Both the position numbers and the translations under genes were made by a program. Source: Triglochin maritima (lineage: Eukaryota; Streptophyta; Magnoliopsida; Alismatales; Juncaginaceae). Taken from it: a stretch of DNA of 64,000 bases. Positions 11,876 through 23,862 of the stretch are shown here, piece after piece (position 1 is the first letter of the stretch; every line of letters begins with the position of its first letter). Location: positions 30,807,501-30,871,500 of the forward strand of contig OY821786.1 in assembly GCA_963682175.1 (NCBI GenBank), written 5' to 3'. The notes under the pieces are model-generated. The model had not been told where the DNA came from, did not search any database, and was given only the letters and a program-made list of their open reading frames with translations.

Positions 11876-14044
11876 TGAAAGGAATGTGTTCTAAAAGTTT
11901 TACTTTTATATGTCAATTATTATGAATTGGATGTGCAAACATTTTGTTCCTTGATTATGGTATTCGTCTTTTGGAAGTGTTAAGGAAGAAGTGTTTGGTC
12001 CTTAACCGAAGAGCTCTAAAAGATAATGGTTTACATAAATCAAAAGTTATTCACAGTCGTGGTAAATAACATGGAACATTAATCACAGAGATAAGATTGT
12101 CGTGTTGGTCATCGATTGTTGTAGTTCTACAAATATTGACGACACGAGTATATAAAAGAGGAAAAAAATACTTTTATATATTCAATAGACCTAACAAGTA
12201 AAACGTTATCGAATTGTGTTTCGTGTCATTAATGTTTTACTGTGTCTTGGATCCTAAGATATGAGACTTATGTCTTCACTCAAGAAGTGCTTGATTTGAT
12301 TATTGTCAAAAGCTATCAATGAGTAGTGATAAAAACAATAGTTGGTTGAACATGACTTGTGCTGGAAAAGATAGCTAGTCAAACAATTATCGTTGCCCCT
12401 CTTAATTGAGTGATGATATTAGTGGGCCCCTTGATAAAGCAAAATTATAATGTACACAATGTAACTTGAGTTAAGTTATATAGTTATAATTAGCTTAAAG
12501 AGATCAAGAAATGAATATAATACAAATATGGCACATTTCTACTTTGTATATATTCTTAATATCATGAGGCAAGGGACGGATACAAGTGATGCACTTAAAT
12601 CACTAAATGGATCGTGTTTAGTTTGAGTGGAACAAAGACATCTATGCTAATTGGGTAACTATAATGTGTAGCTAGATATCGCTTATATTTGAGATATTAA
12701 GTGTGTAATATCGCTGCCAATTTGGCTTGGATCCTCCTATAGGTCACACCACAAAACTGAGAAACAAGAGGCTTGATTTTAAGTTCATATGATGTGTCGG
12801 GTTTCATGTGACACATGTGACGCATGTGGTAAATGAATAAAATCAATATGTCATGAGAATTGACATAATTAGAATCATAATAAATTCATGAGGTGTATAT
12901 ATTATGGGGTGTAATAATTTCATATTGCATAGGATAATATATTACATAAGATGTGAATTTTCTAAAAACCCCAAAAGATCAAATTTTGTTGGAAATAAAT
13001 CCAAAATTTGACAAAGGCAAAATCGGGGTCAAACACGGTGAATCGTTCAGGGTTCGGTCGACCGGGGTATCTTCGGATTGGTTAACTGAATGGGGAACGA
13101 GTAATCACAATTGGTTGACCGAAATTATCTGGAGTGCCTGGACAATCGGGTTCGGTTAACCGAGTGTGAACGGTCAACCGAGAAAAAGTATTTTTGGTAG
13201 ACCGAAGGTGACACGGTCATCCGATGACTATGCTCCAGGAGAATTTTTGGTGAGTCAACGATCGACCAAAGAGAAGACGTGGTTCGTCCGAATTTTTCCA
13301 GAGAATTTTTCTCATGCGGATTCGGTCGACCGTCTAGCTCACGGTGCACCGAACATGTGTTAAAATTTAATGGTTCGGTTCACCGAGAAAAATTCTCGGT
13401 CAACCGAACAGTGCGATGTCTGCCTGAATTATTAAGAGATTTATTAGATCATAGGTGGATTAATTCCAGATTTATTTAAAACGTTTTAGAGGATGCTTAT
13501 GAGGCAATTATAGATTAATTTTAGGAGAGAATAAGCAAGAGATCATGACTAAGGAATAGTTCTCGATAAGGATGTTTTGGGAGCCTATAAAAGGACCCCT
13601 CATCCTACTTGTTTATGCTAATGCAAAAATTCTTGCTATCATTAATCTCTCCCTTAATCACCACGAAAATCTCTTATTAATTTTGAGTTGAGGAGATAGA
13701 AAATCATAGGATCTTAAAGAGGAGTTATTATCTAGATTCTAAGCCTAATTAGAGATTGATTGACTAGCTCATTTCTCTCTAATCTTGTTTAGAGTTTGGT
13801 GAACACTTAGATGCGAATCGGCGGACGATTCAACGGGCAACGCGACTCCGGATCTTCGAAAGGTATTAGGGAACCTTTGGGTATGATTCTCTCTTTGTGA
13901 TTTATTTTAATATATGTAGGATTGCATGATATTAAAATAAACACAAAGTAATGTACATAAAATTGTTGAAAGTATGAAGTCGATCTTGTATGTTGTATTA
14001 ATTTTTTTAAAATATATACATACATAGGGACACGAAATCCTACA
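11876..14044 (+). repeat. Family A Copia LTR (5' LTR, 2169 bp)
   Basis: Begins TGAAAGGAATGTG and ends GAAATCCTACA. It is directly followed by a primer-binding site, so it is a 5' LTR. TATAAAAGG at 13585 marks the promoter. Upstream of it, 13050-13420 holds a row of CGGTCGACCG-type palindromes, including cggttaaccg and cggtcaaccg variants. The other copies are 23863-26055, 31777-33596 and 1-1178. The 5-bp left flank is cttat. No 3' LTR in the expected orientation is found downstream. Confidence 0.85.
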
Positions 14045-15609
14045 GTGGTATCAAAGCATTTAGTTCATATTTTTAATGATTGGACTATATAATTAATTTT
14101 AGTTTACCATCTACAATCGAAACAATTCATGTTCTATGTCTTTTTCGAGTTTTCCGATAGTTTTGTTGATTTAATTCTAATTGATTCTTTTAATAGTTTT
14201 AAATGTTTTGAAACATCATGTGAATGTTAGAATTGAAATTTAGACTTAATTAAATGATTATTTTATAAAGAATCGACAAAACGAAATAGGCATATGTTTA
14301 TCTTCCTTTAAAAAAATTATTTTTGGAAATTGGATAAACAGCGGTTCAAATGTTTTGTAATTTGAATTATGGATGGATAAAATCATTTTAAAGGATTTCA
14401 AATGGTTTTAGAATTGTTTGATTTAGAGATGCATGATAAACTAAATCGAGTAATTTATAGTATATGTACACGCGTTGCTCGAGTTCTCTAATGCAGGGAT
14501 ATGTGAGTTTGTATGTTCCGATGAAGCTATGTGTGAATGAATGAAAGAATGAATGTGTATGTTATTATTATTCAATCACAGGGGCTTATGTATATGTGAA
14601 AGCCAAATTTCTATTTCTATGTATATGCATGTATATGAGAGGATTTTTACATAAGACTTGCACTAGACAATTTTCAATTTTCAAAATTGAGAGATGCATG
14701 TTTATATTTTTACAATATCAACATCCATGGTGCAAGAGGAAGACGCTGAAGAAGCGCGAGGATCAAGAACGCGGGAACATATAAACTCACACAATGTGTG
14801 TGTGAATGAATTTATTTATGTTTGTGTGCTTGACATATATGTGATTGTATGGATGAATGTTAGGATGTGTATAGATGATAAATATGCATGATCACCTAAA
14901 TTCTAAAATCACATGTAAATGTTTAAATTGTCCAACCAAAAATTAAGAGTATTTTTCTTTCTTATTTCATCCACTAGCAGCCATCGATCGAGGGATATTC
15001 TGCTCGCCCTTAGAGGGAGATAACTTCCTCCATCTTTGGAAATAGTGGGAGATATAAGGTTGTCTATTGTTGTGCAATGAATAGATGTACGAGGTGCGAT
15101 TCACCCTTAGTGTACACCGAGTATATTTGTTTGTGAATACAATGGATAAACGTATCTCGTGTCAAATGAAATAAGTTTTCTTAACAAGACCCGGAGCCCT
15201 AGCTTGGTTTTGAGAAAGGGAGTTTTTTTACGAGGATTGGTCAAATTCCCTCTTAATTAAAACGACAAGAATCATAAGAATTTGAAAATGCAAATGTTGC
15301 GATATTTCGAAATGGTTATGATTAGAAAAATATTTTCTTACCTTAATTTTATAATATATCTGATAGCCCTTAGCTAGTTTATATTATAATTGATAGGATC
15401 TTGAATTGCTGCATTTATGGAATTTTTTTTATTTGCGGTATTGATTTTTAAAACATAAAATTGACATTAAATCCCATATAATTTATTTTGTAGAAATGTC
15501 GAATATTCAACCTATTGTGCGATCTATAATTGAAAAACATCTTTTGGCAAATGATGGCTCAAACTTCATAAGCTGGCAACGCAAGCTCAATATCGTGTTG
15601 AAGTTGTAG
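14045..15609 (+). mobile_element. Family A Copia internal start: PBS, leader and gag N-terminus
   Basis: TGGTATCAAAGC at 14046-14057 is one base from the usual initiator-Met tRNA primer site TGGTATCAGAGC. A ~1.4-kb non-coding leader follows. The ATG at 15496 opens 37 codons that look like a Copia gag start (ANDGSNFISWQRKLNIVLKL) and end at TAG 15607. Nothing gag-like follows, so the element is truncated here. This gag start is the reason for placing family A in Copia. Confidence 0.65.
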
Positions 15610-16009
15610 GAACTATCTCATATCGTGTTGAAGATTGTGTTTTAGCTTTTGGTGACCCGTTGAAAAGGTACCCCAAGCATAACTTTTGAGGTTGGCTTTT
15701 AGAGATTTAGACAACTGATTAAGAATAAGGGTATGGTAGAGTTTACGATCCAGACTCACACATGTAAATTGTTCTGATTAGGAATTTATTACACCTTTTT
15801 GTCAAACGCTCGAAACTTGGGTTGTGTTTGGATGTTTGGTCAAACGGTTTTTTGAAAACGAGAACCCTCCACTGTAGTAGCTCTCTCCACTCAATAGATG
15901 AAAAACAACATCTCTGGTAGAGCTAGAAAAAGCTCTAAGCCGGTGATAGTGTTTCCGCACCCTAAGAAACATCACGTCGGTTTGAATTACTGAATTGCAC
16001 ATCCTCTCA
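15610..16009. other. Unassigned sequence
   Basis: No gene or TE domain recognised. 15818-15850 contains 'ttgggttgtgtttggatg', a phrase common at ends of plant non-autonomous DNA elements. It runs into the minisatellite that follows. Confidence 0.3.
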
Positions 16010-16875
16010 TTGTTAAAAAAGACAAACCCATATATTAAAAATGACAAAATAATACAATAAATGATAAAATCATAGGTTAAAAAGCGTAAACCCATATATT
16101 ACAACAAACAAGTTCATATTTTCAAATGACAAACTCATATATTAAAAGTGCAACCCCATTACCTAAAAAAAGGCAACACATAGGTTAAAAATGACAAACT
16201 CATGGGTTAAAAATGACAAACTCATATATTGAAAACTCATGGATTAAAAAGGACGAAATCATATAATAAAAAAGTCAAAACTATAGGTTAATAAGGGCAA
16301 ACCCATATATTACAACGGACAACTTCATATAATAAAAAAGACAAAATCATAGGTTAAAAGGTGTAAACTCATATATTAGAACGAACAAATAATATTTTAA
16401 AATGACAAACTCATATATTAAAAAAGGAACCCCCCACGTAAAAAAGTGACTCATAGGTTAAAAAGGATAAATCCATGGGTTAAAAATGACAAACTCATAT
16501 ATTAAAAACCCATATATTAAAAACTCATGGGTTAAAAATGACAAACTCATATATTAAAAAGGGGAAAATCATTTAATAAAAAGGACAACCACATGTTAAA
16601 AAGGATAAACTCATATATTACAACGAACAAGTTCGTATTTTAAAATGACAAACTTATATATTAAAAAGGACAACCCCTACGTAAAAAAGGCAACCCATGA
16701 GTTAAAAAGGACAAAATCATATATTAAAAAAGACAAAATCATATAATAAAAATGATAAATCATAGGTTAAAAAAGGCAAACTCATATATTACAACGGACA
16801 AGTTCATATTGTAAAATAACAAACCCATATACTAAAAAGGGTAACCCATCTACGTAAAAAGGGCTACCCAAAGGT
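16010..16875. repeat. AT-rich minisatellite, ~20-bp degenerate unit
   Basis: More than 35 imperfect units of the type ttaaaaaggacaaactcata, alternating with ggttaaaaatgacaaac and attaaaaaggcaaccc variants. Higher-order blocks (for example 16140-16260 against 16440-16560) suggest repeated duplication. Non-coding. Confidence 0.85.
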
Positions 16876-17105
16876 TATTGCTAAAAAATGATTATTAAGT
16901 TAATAATCAGTTAAATTAGTTTAGTAAATCCATTATTGATTATAAATTGTGATAATTGCTAAATAAATTGATTATTAAGTTAATAATTAGTTTAATTATT
17001 TTAGTAAAGGATTATTGATTATAAATTGTGATAATTGCTAAATAAATTGATTATTAAGTTAATAATTTGTTAAATTATTTTAGTAAATCCATTAACAAAA
17101 TTTTA
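16876..17105. repeat. 78-79-bp tandem repeat, about three copies
   Basis: Copies anchored on 'ttgctaaa' occur at about 16878, 16956 and 17035, each with 'gattattaagttaataat' and 'ttagtaaa'. Very AT-rich. Confidence 0.8.
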
Positions 17106-17380
17106 TTTTTAAAATTGAATTAATAGTCATCGGGTTACCGTGGAGGAAAAGGAAAATCAATTCCCTTACACGTTGTACGTAGTTTAGCAGATGAGTCAGG
17201 TCATCGTCATCCACGTAGACGGGGTATTTCTGCTTCAGTTAGGAGAGAGAGAGAGAGATATTTTACGTCGTCGTCAGACACCTGAGGATTTTTTAGACGA
17301 CGAGGATGATTCAGATGAGGTGAGGAGTCACGACGAGAGTGACGATGGGGGCCAGTATAGCTTGGAGCCACAGGGGAGGT

Positions 17381-18893
17381 TGTTCGCCTTTTGGTCTTAA
17401 TCTATGTTTTGATGATTTAATCAACCTAATCTTAATTGTGATCATGCAGAATAGCACACATGTTGCATTGCTAACATCTATAGGTGATGAAGACTCAAGG
17501 AAGAAATGAAATCAAGTCAATACATGTAATCAAGCTCATTTGAAGACATGTAATTTGTATTTCTATGAGTCTTAGGAACTTTGTGTAATTGAGCATACTT
17601 GAGCTAAAAACTATTCAAACATACATTAGGTTCGCTATAGAAGTCACACACGAAATTTCACATAATTTGGACTTCAATAGATCACCCAAACATAGACCGG
17701 AAAACACTTAAACCTAACTTGAACTGCTTGGACCAAATCAGTCGAACGGAACGAGTTCTTCGTTCGACCGATTAGTTGTTAATTCTGTTACAGGATTTAG
17801 TGTTAAAACCGGTCGACCGTTAGAGCCTTTTCGTTAGACCGATCACACGTGTCACATGACCGTTTGACTTGTTATATTCTACAATGGTCGGATTTCCCAA
17901 AACCCAAATTTTACCAAACATCCGGTCGACCGAAACTTTTCTAGCGGTCGACCGATCAATCTATCTTGGTCGCCCTGAACACTCTGGACTTTATCGATCG
18001 AACGTGTTTTTGTCTTCGGTCGACCGAAACTCAATTCTGCCCAGACCCAGAAGTGCCTGGACTTTTTCGGTCGAACCAACCAGTTGCCTTGTTCGACCGA
18101 TCCTATATTCCCAGACCAAAAATCCTAGAACTCTAGTGTCCCTTGAGTCCGTTCGACCGATCACTTAAGTGAACTCTAGTCAAAGCCTATATTTGACCAA
18201 CCGGTAGTCCGACATACCCGAATCGGTCGACCGATTTCATTCTTGCTTGGGTCCTGCGGATTTCTGTTTAGTGTATCTCACACAATCTTTACCCAATTCA
18301 TCCTCAACGGCTATATTCTCTCTAGTGCTTATAAATAGAGTTGTAAAACACTTTTAACACAACTCTCCCACTCCATATTGTTCCCTACATTAGAGAGAAA
18401 GATCCAAACACTCCAAGCCTCAAACCTTCCACACTTTAGTCATAAATCTTATTCTCACTGAAGTGTGCTCAAGATTAAAGAGTGTTGTTCCACTCATTGA
18501 TTGTCAAAGAAGCAAGGGTCTTGGTGAAAGCAAAAGACAAGAGTATAGACTTCGGTGAGAGCCCGAAGTGATCCCTCTCGGATTGTGAGAGGGGGAGTCA
18601 AACTCGGCGAGGGTTGTTCGCGGGCTTAAAGATTGTAAGGACGTTCTCTCCCGGCCCGGAACGGGGAGTGGTTAGTGAAGTCGTGAGCGGAGCTCGGTGA
18701 TCCGAGCGGAGCTTGCAAGAGACCCGGGTGGGGTGCCGAACCTCTGTAAAATCGCCTGACTCCTTGTGCTTTGAATTTTCCATTCCTTTACTTGCTTGTT
18801 TAGTTTTAAATTCCGCTGCACATATTTGATCGTTGAACAAGTAGGTAATTAGGGATAAAAGTGATTAGAATTGTAGACCCACACGATCCCACA
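17381..18893 (+). repeat. SIRE-like solo LTR inserted in the MULE
   Basis: 1513 bp from TGTTCGCCTTTTGG to GATCCCACA, flanked by GAGGT (17376-17380) and GAGGC (18894-18898), a 5-bp target duplication with one change. It is homologous to the inverse of 3416-4835. TATAAATAGAG lies at about 18330. Upstream, 17710-18240 carries at least five CGGTCGACCG copies and several half-changed ones. No PBS, polypurine tract or second LTR, so a solo LTR. The ORFs inside it have no support. Confidence 0.8.
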
Positions 18894-19561
18894 GAGGCGA
18901 TACAGGAGTATGGTCGAGGACGGGAGCGACATTGTAGTACTTCGGCTGAGTGGGCGTTACGAAGGGTCGAGGTGGACGGTTTGTGACCGGTGATTCGAGT
19001 TCGTGCACTGCAGACGCCCAAACTCAGAAGAAGAAAAAGGGTGAGGACGATTCTTGGATCGTGACGGATATGATGCCTGGTGGTTCTCTAGATGACAACG
19101 TCATTCCGAGTTTCGGAGGCCAAATCGTGAGACAGATCTAGGAGGGCAACGGTTGGAAGGTTCTGAAGTGCCATAATCGGAACAGAGCATGTATTACATT
19201 GCAGGCTTGGCGTTCAATGATGACTAATGATATGACGATGACCATTAGTGATAGTGGATTGGGTCAATTGCCGTACAACTTGTTCTCCTGCCTTGACATG
19301 CCGTTGATTTTGGCTTTCATGGAGCGGTGGCAGCCTGACACCAACACTTTCCACTTGCCATTCAGAGAGATAATGATCATGTTGCATGACGTTTTCCAGA
19401 TTCTGCACATTCCTATTGAGGGTCGTATGGTCAGTGCGCAGGTGCCGACGTATGAGCTAAAGTTTTTTGTATCAGAGTTGCTCGGGGATCTTTTACTTGT
19501 TCGTCTTATACGTCGAATCCATGCAGATTACGAAAGGGTATGTACGCAACAACTGAACTGA
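18894..19561 (+). pseudogene. Plant mobile domain (PMD, MAIL1-like) pseudogene of a MULE
   Basis: The frame at 19199-19561 contains RWQPDTNTFHLPFREI and a following segment that match the plant mobile domain consensus, the domain of MAIN/MAIL proteins and of the misnamed 'PP7 long form homologs'. Just upstream, 19060-19140 gives a GGSLDDNVIPSFGG-like lead, with an in-frame TAG (19138) before the domain. An acidic stretch at 17270-17375 (DDEDDSDEV) is probably the N-terminal part, now separated by the solo LTR. PMD ORFs are known both as host genes and as passengers of MULEs; the converging transposase supports the second. Not functional as it stands. Confidence 0.65.
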
Positions 19562-20230
19562 CGTCGGATGTGCCAAAAATGCGTGAGTGTGGACATTAGG
19601 TTCTTCATTTGCCACAATCCAATCCAACGCATATACTTATACTTCACTGCCTGACTGAGAAACTGCTGAGCGGGATTCCTGTCTTCAAATTTCGTCCTCC
19701 TCATGTACTCTCTGAAGTTATAAATGTGTCTTTGATTGAGATTATCCTCTGAGAATTTCTCCTTTACTGCCAACAAAATGTTACGTGGTCTTGCTTGTGC
19801 CTCAGTCATATCACGAACAATTTGCTTTGCCCCAGAACTAAGTCCGCTGACCTGTCGGTGACCCTCTGAATAAACTGCAAGAGCGTGGTTGTGCTGCCCA
19901 TGAGTGGTATTAGAAACAACGACCCATCCATCACGATCCCGTCGCTCGACTACTTTTACCAAAAAATGACAACCACAACCTTTTCCTTTTATGTTCTTCC
20001 GTAGTGCAATACTCGTATCACGAGAACTCATTTCATGTCTGCGATCACATCTCAGGTAATAATCCGTCCGATTATCTGCTTTTGATTTGTATGATGATAT
20101 AACCAAAAAAACTGGCTCCTATGACACATTGTTTCGCCCATTTACAAGCTTCCTCGATTGTTGTAAATATTTGTTTACTATCAAAAATCTCACTGTAATC
20201 TGCTCCATCACCACCAAAATCTTGCAACGG
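19528..20230 (-). pseudogene. MULE/FAR1-type transposase, N-terminal part, pseudogene
   Basis: The minus-strand frame from 20106 shows a FAR1/MuDR-type DNA-binding region (YYLRCDRRHE, CGCHFLVKVVERRDRDGW, VSNTTHGQHNHAL) and then the linker typical of MULE transposases (ARPRNILLAVKEKF, QRHIYNFREYMRR). The preceding residues (a GADYSEIF-like start at 20215-20160) are in another frame, so there is a frameshift near 20110. The catalytic DDE core is absent: the frame ends at 19528, where it meets the PMD ORF tail to tail. The same 5' region is duplicated in inverted form at 5480-5720. Confidence 0.65.
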
Positions 20231-20545
20231 ACCCTAAAAAAATAATTTAACAGAAAATTAATTTTTTTTTAAAAAGGGGCGTCTTAGCCAGACACCGCAC
20301 CATGGGGAGGCGTCGTAGACAGACGCCCGAGACGGAAAAAAATCGGTATCTGTTACCTCACCGGATCCAGGCGCTTTGCCAGACATTTTCGTGGTGTTGG
20401 TATTTGGAATGTCAGTAAAACTGAGTTAAAAACCTTATTTAAAGACTCATGACAAAATGGATATTAAGTGATTTGTGAAGGGCAAAAAAGTAATTTTTGG
20501 GGAGATTTAAGTAGTTTTCCAACGACAAATAGTAGCTCCCTAAAT

Positions 20546-21240
20546 ATTTGAAAATTGTAAAAGTCAAGAATGAAATAAGCATTGTTTTTACCAAAACCTC
20601 AATCACGTTCCAATCCCAAATTAAAAACCCAAAATAAAACAGATCCTTTTTAACAACCTAAAGCCCTCAAATACCCAAAATCGATCCAACCCTAAAACCA
20701 AACAAAAAAAATCCAAACCTGAATCTCATTCCAACCCCAAATCAAAAAACTGCAATCCCGACTACAACCACATAATTCAAATCCAAAGGGTCCAAAACTC
20801 AAAAAAAAACCAAAACAACACCAACCCATCACGTTAGATATTAAGTCAACACACCACCATGACCACTCAAAACCCAACCAATCCCTTAATCCATCACCAA
20901 GCCAACTTCCAAACCCAAATCCAAAAATCCCTTCCACCCAAAAAGGCCTGCCCGATCTGAGCGCCGATCTCGGAGTCGAAGTCGTACTTTGAGAAACTCA
21001 CCGTAGTTGCTTTGGTGGTCTTCGACAAGGAGGGAAGTGTGGTTGGTGGGGTTGAGGTAGTGGGAGAACTGCTTGGCGCGAGTTGATGCCCTTCTGGGCG
21101 ATTTCGGGATTTTGTTGAGGTGGAGTTGGGATTTGGGTGGTGATGTTGGGACCAGGGGAGAAGGGAGAAGCGGAGGAGATGTTGCCGACGTGGTGGGATT
21201 GGGGTTCCGACGAGGGTTGTTTTGGTGCGGTGTGGTATAG
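20546..21240 (-). other. Possible host exon scrap and intron-like sequence, unassigned
   Basis: 20941-21240 is GC-rich. On the minus strand it has an open frame running from about 21237 towards 20945, rich in Ser, Pro and Thr and ending in SKYDFDSEIGAQIGQA, like a transit peptide plus mature start. 20560-20940 is C/A-rich like the introns of this genome. I do not recognise the protein. It may be a captured or decayed first exon. Confidence 0.25.
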
Positions 21241-22465
21241 GGTCTTACATGACTTCGCTACTGCCTGTCGTCCTGTCTCGAAACCGTAAAGCGGGTTAGA
21301 GACAAAAAAAAATTACTACTTTGTCTCGTAACCGTAAAGCGGGTTACCCACGAACTCGCATAACTAACCTAATGGTTGTAATTTTCTTGTAATTTGTCCT
21401 GTCACTAACCCGATTACCCGCCTACCAATAACCCACAAAATATTTAGCCAACCCAAATAATCAATACCCAAATCAACTACTATATATATGTTAATCCCAA
21501 ACCTGATCGAGGAGGTTCGGCTAAATTTAGTTTTGTTGAAATGTGTTTTATTTTGTTTCTTTGATTGATTTTGATTCAGATTTTAGAAGGTATGTTTTTT
21601 TAGGTGTGAACTTTGTGAAAAGTTGTTGGTCCGTGAAATAAAATTGGGGTTTCGTTATAAAAGTTAAGATTAGATATTGTTGGTTGGTACCCAGACAATT
21701 TTTTGTTCAATTTATGGTAATACATTGTTTAGTACTGTATTGGTTTTAACAAAAGAAATATAGGTGCAATTACTAAATATAAGTTAAAGAATAGCCCCCT
21801 AAACCCGCCCCATCTCGCCTAGTCCAATTTTAGGCATGGTGGATAGCGTTTTTTTTTGTTCCGTCCTGCCTATCCGTTTTACTTGGACAAGACGGGTAGC
21901 ACTAGGACAAAAACTTGTCTCGCCCTGCCGCACTGACACCCCTTGTGTGATGGGAGATTTTATTAACACCTTTTTATTATCCGGTAAAATTTGCTAATTA
22001 GATTTTAATAAAGGATTAGACAAACAACAAATGAAATGAAGCCACGTGGCAGACCAAAGCAACTTGAGGTTGAGGACGAGGAGGACGAAGGTGGCAAAAT
22101 AAAGTTACCAGGTGTCCGATCAAGGCGGGAGACGTAGGTGGTGGGAAAGGGAAGACACAGAGCTGAGGTTGAGGACGGTGTTCAGGGCGAAGTTGGAGGT
22201 GGCGAGGGGTCTCCGGAGGTTGAGAGATGTTGGCGGCTATGTGGGTGTCGGATTTGGTCGACAATTTCGAATTTTTGGGTGTGAGATTAAGTTAGTGTTT
22301 TGTTAGAGGAGAGAGAGAGAGAGGAGGAGGGGTAATGAAGTGGGAAAAGAGTAGGGCTCTGAACCGGTCCAAACCCAGACCGGACCGGAACCAGACCATC
22401 TCCAGGCTCCAGATTGAAGACCGGATCAGTCGAGTCCGGGTTTGGATCGGACCAGACCGGTTCCA
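21241..22465. other. Non-coding sequence with hAT-like GC-rich termini
   Basis: 21270-21400 and 21800-21945 hold phrases such as 'ccgtaaagcgggtta' and 'tcgccctgccgcactgacacccc', which look like inverse ends of hAT-type miniature elements. 22090-22330 is GC-rich with a short minus-strand frame I cannot assign, and 22340-22480 repeats 'accggaccgg'-like text. No gene supported. Confidence 0.3.
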
Positions 22466-22479
22466 TCATGGGTGGACCG

Positions 22480-23581
22480 AAGACCGGACATTGTTTTGCT
22501 TCCATGAAAAGTTAGGGTGATTCCTCGATCTAGGGTTATATGATGATGAGGATGGGTCATTCGTGGATCTATCATAGATGACATTGACTTGTTCCATCTC
22601 AGGAGGAATGGATGGACACTCGCCTCCTACATGACCTATCATACGACATAAATAACAAGGAACTGGACCAGATGCAGACACATGTGACACACCATGCTGG
22701 TTGTGGAGCTCAATCGAATCCATGCGGGGCATTAAGTCCGCAATACGCGCCTCGGTGGCCGTAATGGTATCGACAGCAAATGCAGCACCCGATCTAGTCG
22801 AGTTTGCGTTTGTGATCCTTGCTCATATGCTAGATGATGGTGATGGTTCCCTCACACTCTCCCACTGCATGGTCTTCTCGGCGAGGTCCTCTAGGAAAGC
22901 CCATGCCTTCCTTTCATCCTTTCCTAAGAACTCTCCTTAACACATGGACTCAATGAGCGTTCGGGACGGGATGTGAAGACCCTCATAGACAATCTGACAA
23001 AGGCGCTAGAACCTGATGTCATGGTGAGGGCATGAGGATAGTAGCTCCTTGAACCTCTCTAAGTATGCATGAAATGATTCAGTCTCATGGTGATAAAACG
23101 AGTTGATTTCGTTCCTCTATTTTTGAGTTTGATGATTTGGAAAGCACTTCTTGAGGAATGCAGATTGAAATTCATCCCAAGTCCTAAAGACATTCGCCTG
23201 GTTGTTGTACAACAACTTCTTGGCATCATCCTTTAGTGCAAAGGGGACTAGCCTAAAATGGATGGACTCTGTGCTAAGTTGTTGCAGCTTGAACATAGCA
23301 CAGACCTCCTCAAATCCCCTGAGAAAGATATAGGGGTCACCCTTCCCAGTGAAGTGAGGGAGCATGGAGATAAACTGAGGCTTAACCTCAAAGTGGTTCT
23401 CATTCGCTTCGGGCAATACGATGCAAGAAGGTAAGGCAATACGACTCAGATAGCATCGGTCGCAGAGGGGGATAGGAGCCTTGGGAACAAAGTGATGAGA
23501 TTGTGGATCCCCACCTTGTGGACCAGATGGTGGTATGAATCCAAAATCTGGGTCGTCCTTGTGTGGTTGACGACGAGTCAT
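22480..23581 (-). pseudogene. Athila-type gag pseudogene
   Basis: The frame 23581-23117 reads as a plant Gypsy gag: FTGKGDPYIFLRGFEEVC, LVPFALKDDAKKLL and FLKKCFPN are the usual retrotransposon gag landmarks. Stops follow, but the text continues recognisably (HHETESFHAYLERFKELL) to 22732-22466, where a zinc knuckle (CYLCRMIGHVGGEC) and the Athila hallmark NHPNFSW occur. Gag packages element RNA into particles. Several in-frame stops and a cut 3' end make it non-functional. Confidence 0.75.
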
Positions 23582-23862
23582 TGTCCCGAGACTTTGTAAG
23601 ACACGAGACGGGGATGTGTTCGAAAAGTCAACAATCGAGGATAAACGATCTCAGATCTCGTCAAATGACCCTCAGCGTCTCGAGACCACACTGACATGCA
23701 CAAAGATTGCACACCCACACGAGTCAGACAAAAGAGAAACAAAACATTTTATTTAAACAACTAAAGCAGAATGTGCATAGAGGAGAAGACGAGAGGACAA
23801 AGATGAGAGAGAATGACTCAGGAGAGAAGGGAAGAAGTCCTTATGCTACGACGGGTAGGTAC

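Larger units (their letters stand above)
17106..20545. mobile_element. Mutator-like element with plant mobile domain and transposase ORFs
   Basis: Components: a plus-strand plant-mobile-domain pseudogene, a convergent minus-strand FAR1-type transposase pseudogene, a short GC-rich palindromic block (20277-20335), and a right terminus at 20495-20545 whose inverse (GTCGTTGGAAAACTACTTA) matches the termini of the foldback MULE at 5016-6150. The left terminus was not found. The SIRE-like LTR at 17381-18893 is a later insertion. Confidence 0.65.

Noticed and set aside
16010..16875. CRISPR-like appearance of regularly spaced repeats
   Set aside because: Units are degenerate and contiguous with no unique spacers, and the window is a plant nuclear genome. 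This is a minisatellite.
17869..18168. ORF of 99 codons on the plus strand, and similar ORFs at 13125-13363, 32633-33009 and 58652-58978
   Set aside because: They lie in LTRs and are produced by the repeated GGTCGACC palindromes, which read without stops in several frames.
20692..20937. 81-codon minus-strand ORF rich in Gly, Phe and Trp
   Set aside because: It is a by-product of C/A-rich intron-like sequence, as also seen in LIFEGUARD intron 1.
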